A stretch of DNA of 18,404 bases from a bacterium (lineage in GTDB: Bacteria > ARS69). The stretch spans positions 1-18,404 of the forward strand of contig JALGZR010000104.1 in the NCBI GenBank assembly GCA_025774805.1, in the 5' to 3' direction. Of the stretch, positions 15,651-18,404 are shown piece by piece (within the stretch, counting starts at the first letter, position 1; each line of letters starts with the position of its first letter). The position numbers and the translations under genes were made by a program. The notes beneath the pieces are model-generated. The model saw only the letters and a program-made list of their open reading frames with translations. It was not told where the DNA came from and searched no databases.

Positions 15651-15949
15651 CTGGTGCACTCCGCGTGGCCGGAGGGCGGATCCCTGTAAGATTACACCAG
15701 TTCGGACCTTTGAGCAGTCGACGTTTCCGGGAAGTTCGCAACTCCGGTTCGCGTGCGCGGCCTGCGCTCCGCTGATGTTCGTGTCGAGACGAATCGGCCG
15801 AGACATGGGGCGGGAGAATCACGCGATGCTCCCTCATCTGTCTGGGTCAACGTGCCGGAACAACGGGTGAAGACACCGACCGGCCGAGAGAAGAGCGCTG
15901 GAGCTCACTTCCTTCGGTGGACGGCGGCGATGACGACGGGCGACTGCCG
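15651..15949 (-). other. 299-nt intergenic region, pyk to kinase 2
   Basis: I see no gene here. It contains the kinase 2 promoter at 15691-15696 and a stretch that is open in the kinase frame up to ATG 15806 but lacks coding character. No clear terminator for pyk is visible. Confidence 0.55.
15691..15696 (-). promoter_or_regulatory. -10 box of kinase 2 promoter
   Basis: Minus-strand TGTAAT matches TATAAT at 5 of 6 positions and lies about 40 nt before GTG 15650. The -35 is weak: TCGACT at a 19-nt spacing is the best I see. Its position inside the longest open frame supports the internal GTG start. Confidence 0.4.
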
Positions 15950-17398
15950 TCAGGATCTGTCCACGACGTCCGCCACTCCCCCATCCCCGACCGTCACGAT
16001 TCTGACCAAGTTCGTGCATCCCGGCCGATGCAACGGCAACCCCGCCGTCAGTACCGCCCGGTCCCCCGCCTTCAGATGCCCCTCCGCAAACGCCGCCGTC
16101 AACGCCTGCCTCTCTAGCTCCTCCGCGTCGTCCACCGGTGCCACCCGCAACGGCACCGCCCCCCATACCAGCGCCAAGGCCCGCCACGTCTTCTCCTCCC
16201 CCGTCAATGCCAGGATCGGCTGCCGCGGCCGGTACTTGGCCACGAGCCGCGTCGTCGAGCCGCTCTTGGTCAGCGTGAGGATCGCGGCGGCGTCCACCGC
16301 GTCGGCGGTCTGGCAGGCGGCGCGGGCCGCCGCCTCATCGATGTCCAGCGCCGCGTGCGTGTCGTAGCGGGCGCGCCACTCCCGGTAGGGGAACATGGCC
16401 TCGGCGGCGCGGGCGATGCGGTCCATGGCGCGCACGGCGGCCACGGGGTGGTCGCCCACGGCGGTCTCCTCCGAGAGCATCACGGCGTCGCTGCCGTCGA
16501 GGATGGCGTTGGCCACGTCGGAGACCTCGGCGCGCGTGGGGCGCGGGTTGTCGACCATGGAGCGCAGCATCTGGGTCGCGGTGATCACGGGGCGGGCCTC
16601 GCGGTTGGCGGCGGCGATCAGTTGCTTCTGGATGGACGGGACCTCCTCGAAGGGGATCTCCACGCCCAGATCTCCGCGGGCCACCATCACGGCGTCCACC
16701 TCCGCGAGGATCGCCGCGTAGTTGTCGATGCCGAGCCGCTGCTCGATCTTGGCCACCAGGGGCGCGTCGCCGCCGTGACGTGCCATGGCCGCCGCCGCGG
16801 CGTGCACGTCCGCGGACGTGCGCACGAAAGACAGCGCCACGTAGTCCACGCCGCTGGCCAGGCCCAGGGCCAGGTCGGCCTCGTCCTCGTCGTCCAGGAT
16901 GGGCGCGCCGATCGTGCCGCTCGGTAGGTTGATGCCCTTGTGAGAGCTCAGCTCCCCGCCCACGATCACCCGGCAGATGATGTCCGGGCCGTCGATGCGC
17001 TCGACGCTCAGCTCGAGGGCGCCGTCGGCCAACAGCAGCGCGTCTCCGGGCGTCACGTCGCGCGGCAGGTTCTTGTAGACCAGGCCCACCTCGGACTCGT
17101 TGCCGGGCACATCGCGCGCCGTGAGGGTGAAGATCTGGTCGTGACGGAGCTGGACGGGCTCATCGGCGAAGGCGCCGATGCGGACCTTCGGCCCCGCCAG
17201 GTCCTGGAGGACCGCTACCGGCCGACCCACGCGCGCGGCCACGTCCCGCACGCGGACGATCAGCTCCCGGTGGAACTCGCGCTCGCCGTGGGAGAAGTTC
17301 AGTCGGACCACGTCCACGCCGGCGGCGAGCAGCTCCGCGAGGACCGGTTCCTCCCACGTGGACGGGCCCAGAGTGGCGACGATCTTGGTGCGACGCAC
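15950..17398 (-). CDS. pyk: Pyruvate kinase
   Basis: This glycolytic enzyme converts phosphoenolpyruvate and ADP to pyruvate and ATP in the cytoplasm. The 482-residue length fits the bacterial enzyme without an extra C-terminal PEP-utiliser domain. The start is GTG 17398, set by a perfect AAGGAGG 5 nt upstream. Visible active-site residues are R32, N34 and S36 (VRLNFSHG), DLAGPKVR with D66 and K71, the HKGINLPSG segment at 153-161, the VAKIEQ pair K217/E219 that holds the catalytic Lys and a metal ligand, the metal ligand D243 in MVARGDLGVEI, and T275 in ITATQML. The C-terminal allosteric domain is present (TKSGSTTRLVAKYRP). It is monocistronic as far as can be seen and is divergent from the GntR gene 236 bp away. 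Confidence 0.97.
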   Translation of the reverse strand: MRRTKIVATLGPSTWEEPVLAELLAAGVDVVRLNFSHGEREFHRELIVRVRDVAARVGRPVAVLQDLAGPKVRIGAFADEPVQLRHDQIFTLTARDVPGNESEVGLVYKNLPRDVTPGDALLLADGALELSVERIDGPDIICRVIVGGELSSHKGINLPSGTIGAPILDDEDEADLALGLASGVDYVALSFVRTSADVHAAAAAMARHGGDAPLVAKIEQRLGIDNYAAILAEVDAVMVARGDLGVEIPFEEVPSIQKQLIAAANREARPVITATQMLRSMVDNPRPTRAEVSDVANAILDGSDAVMLSEETAVGDHPVAAVRAMDRIARAAEAMFPYREWRARYDTHAALDIDEAAARAACQTADAVDAAAILTLTKSGSTTRLVAKYRPRQPILALTGEEKTWRALALVWGAVPLRVAPVDDAEELERQALTAAFAEGHLKAGDRAVLTAGLPLHRPGCTNLVRIVTVGDGGVADVVDRS

Positions 17399-17409
17399 GA
17401 AAGCCTCCT
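17399..17409 (-). promoter_or_regulatory. Shine-Dalgarno fixing the pyk GTG start
   Basis: Minus-strand AAGGAGG is followed by CTTTC and then GTG. The spacing is ideal, and no upstream ATG would give a better N-terminus than RRTKIVATLGP. Confidence 0.8.
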
Positions 17410-17421
17410 TCGCGGCGCATC

Positions 17422-17450
17422 ATGCTAGCGGCCCGGCCTCCGCGCAACAA
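17422..17450 (-). promoter_or_regulatory. Candidate pyk promoter
   Basis: On the minus strand TTGTTG (17445-17450) and TAGCAT (17422-17427) are exactly 17 nt apart, matching 3 and 4 of 6 consensus bases. The implied leader is short, about 15-20 nt, just long enough for the AAGGAGG site. Confidence 0.4.
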
Positions 17451-17573
17451 CGGTCCTCCCGGCCCGTGATCCGGGACCTCCGCGTCGCTTCCGCAAATCA
17501 TCCGGATTCTGTTCTCCCGAGGGTCCATCTCCCCTTACGACAGCCACGACAACCGACCGCCGCCCAGAGCCCC

Positions 17574-17602
17574 TTGACTCTGACGCGCAATGGCGCTATA
17601 GT
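17574..17602 (+). promoter_or_regulatory. Near-consensus sigma-70 promoter of the gntR-type gene
   Basis: TTGACT (17574-17579, 5 of 6) and TATAGT (17597-17602, 5 of 6) are separated by 17 nt. It is the best promoter in the window. Transcription would start near 17609, so an ATG at 17608 cannot be the normal start. Confidence 0.8.
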
Positions 17603-17605
17603 TCT

Positions 17606-17619
17606 ATATGTCACCATAT
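17606..17619 (+). promoter_or_regulatory. Dyad overlapping the transcription start, candidate operator
   Basis: ATATG and CATAT arms flank a 4-nt TCAC spacer immediately after the -10 box. The site covers the predicted start point and would block transcription when bound. YtrA-type GntR proteins commonly repress their own operon through such dyads, so self-repression is the natural inference. Confidence 0.5.
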
Positions 17620-17634
17620 CGCAAAGGCAGGACC

Positions 17635-18066
17635 GTGCAACTCCACATCGTCCCGACGCACGAGGTCCCCATCTATCGCCAGATCATGGACCAGATCCGC
17701 GACGCGGTCGCCACGGGGCACGCCAACGTCGGCGCGAAGCTCCCCTCGCACCGGGAGCTGGCCGCGCAGCTCGTCATCGCGCCGCTCACCGTCAAGAGGG
17801 CCTACGAGGAGCTCGAACGGGAAGGTCTGCTCGAGACCCGGCGAGGCCTCGGGACCTTCGTTCGCTCCGAAAGCGGCGACCCCCTTGCCGCGGAGCGACG
17901 CCGGGAGCTCCTGCGCATGGACGCCAGGCGCCTGCTCCAGCGGGCGCGACTCGCCGGCGTGAGCCTCACCGATGTCCTGAGGCTCCTTCGCGAGGTCCAT
18001 CGCGAGGTTCGGCAGGAGCGTTCGGGAGCTTCCCCCACCGGGACCCCTCGCACCCTGTCGCATTAA
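17635..18066 (+). CDS. GntR-family transcriptional regulator, YtrA-like
   Basis: This 143-residue DNA-binding protein is preferred from GTG 17635, 25 nt after the predicted transcription start, with AAGGCAGGA just upstream. An in-frame ATG at 17608 lies at the transcription start. Residues about 12-76 are a winged helix typical of the family: VPIYRQIMDQI, KLPSHRELAAQL, TVKRAYEELEREGLL, then the wing GLGTFV. The C-terminal about 65 residues are short and helical, as in the YtrA subfamily, which lacks the large FadR/HutC effector domains. YtrA-type regulators often sit with ABC transporter genes. None is visible here: the neighbours are divergent pyk and a prepilin-like gene, so its targets are unknown beyond probable self-control. 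Confidence 0.9.
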   Translation: MQLHIVPTHEVPIYRQIMDQIRDAVATGHANVGAKLPSHRELAAQLVIAPLTVKRAYEELEREGLLETRRGLGTFVRSESGDPLAAERRRELLRMDARRLLQRARLAGVSLTDVLRLLREVHREVRQERSGASPTGTPRTLSH

Positions 18067-18089
18067 GCAAAGAATTTTCTATCCGTATG

Positions 18090-18105
18090 CTTACCCGAAG
18101 GTAAG
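18090..18105 (+). terminator. Hairpin after the gntR-type gene
   Basis: CTTACC and GGTAAG arms pair perfectly around CGAA, 24 nt past the stop codon. On the opposite strand the loop reads TTCG. There is no T tract after it on the plus strand, so termination would need Rho or other help. Confidence 0.35.
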
Positions 18106-18182
18106 GGTAATCCTCCACGGTTGGTAATGCCGCACGAAGCAGACCGCTTCCCGCCCCTTCTCTCGCCCAAGATCGCCTCACG

Positions 18183-18199
18183 TTGCCAACGATCGGCAA
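18183..18199 (+). promoter_or_regulatory. Dyad upstream of the prepilin promoter
   Basis: TTGCC and GGCAA arms flank a 7-nt spacer, centred about 40 nt before the sigma-54-like site. It could be an activator site for the prepilin gene, but the arms are only 5 bp. Confidence 0.25.
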
Positions 18200-18230
18200 G
18201 GGATTTTCGCGAGCAACCGTCAGCTCACCC

Positions 18231-18246
18231 TGGCATAGAAATGGCT
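18231..18246 (+). promoter_or_regulatory. Sigma-54-like -24/-12 promoter of the prepilin gene
   Basis: TGGCATAGAAATGGCT has GG and GC dinucleotides at the spacing of the TGGCAC-N5-TTGC consensus, with three mismatches in the less strict positions. Transcription would begin about 20 nt before ATG 18277. Pilin genes are often sigma-54 dependent, which fits the gene downstream. Confidence 0.45.
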
Positions 18247-18276
18247 CTTCGCCTTCGCATCCGAGGGGAATGAGCC

Positions 18277-18404
18277 ATGAAACGGAAAGGGATTCGAGGC
18301 TTCACCATGATGGAGCTGATGATCGTGATCGGGATCATCGGCCTCGTCCTCGCGGCGTCCTGGGGAAACATCCAGAGCATTCTGCGTCAGCAGCGGCTCA
18401 CGGG
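18277..18404 (+). CDS. Type IV prepilin-like protein (N-terminus only, runs off window)
   Basis: Forty-two codons are visible from ATG 18277, preceded by GAGGGGA. The N-terminus has a short basic leader, MKRKGIRG, followed by FTMMELMIVIGIIGLV. This is a class III signal: prepilin peptidase would cut after G8 and methylate F9, and E13 is the conserved Glu at +5 of the mature protein. The hydrophobic helix then leads into NIQSILRQQRLTG. Major pilins, minor pilins (FimT/GspH-like) and type II secretion pseudopilins all share this start. The Arg/Gln-rich helix right after the hydrophobic segment would suit a minor pilin or pseudopilin, but the missing globular domain is needed to tell. Confidence 0.85.
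   Translation, partial: MKRKGIRGFTMMELMIVIGIIGLVLAASWGNIQSILRQQRLT

Noticed and set aside
15651-15806. ATG 15806 as the kinase 2 start
   Set aside because: There is no Shine-Dalgarno, the extra residues look non-coding, and a good -10 box lies between it and GTG 15650.
17608-17634. ATG 17608 as the GntR start
   Set aside because: It coincides with the predicted transcription start and the operator dyad. GTG 17635 gives the normal family N-terminus.

Overview
This is a GC-rich bacterial window with long intergenic regulatory gaps and no mobile element, CRISPR array or stable RNA gene that I can support. Several features fit an uncultured lineage of the FCB/Eisenbacteria/Krumholzibacteria type, or a similar deep-branching group. 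These are a secreted peptidase ending in a FlgD-like sorting domain, membrane Ser/Thr kinases fused to TPR arrays, a DUF2723 membrane protein, and a type-2-like IleRS with an unusual signature motif. The taxonomic call is inference from gene content only.

Layout from left to right. Positions 1-480 look like decayed coding sequence: the tail of a small membrane protein broken by a TAG, then an open fragment with no stop of its own, then a perfect GC-rich hairpin. ileS (684-3911, +) follows. After a 354-nt gap comes a transmembrane Ser/Thr kinase with a kinesin-light-chain-like TPR array (4266-7121, +). It converges on a minus-strand pair, a DUF2723 GT-C-type membrane protein with TPRs (7207-9423) and a secreted M28 aminopeptidase with a seven-repeat Asp-box propeller embedded in it (9494-11803). 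Upstream of these on the same strand is a second transmembrane kinase whose sensor/TPR half is separated from the kinase half by a +1 frameshift (11936-15650). Then come pyruvate kinase (15950-17398, -) and, divergently, a YtrA-type GntR regulator with a near-consensus promoter and an overlapping dyad (17635-18066, +). At the right edge is the start of a type IV prepilin-like gene behind a sigma-54-like site (18277 to window end).

How the genes may work together. ileS and pyk are housekeeping genes. The middle of the window (4266-15650) is a cell-surface and signalling block: two different one-pass kinases with extracytoplasmic TPR modules on either side of a secreted peptidase and a membrane glycosyltransferase-like protein. 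Whether the kinases sense or control the surface proteins is inference from proximity. Many start sites needed correction from the longest open frame: kinase 1, kinase 2 and the GntR gene all have better internal starts supported by ribosome binding sites or promoters.
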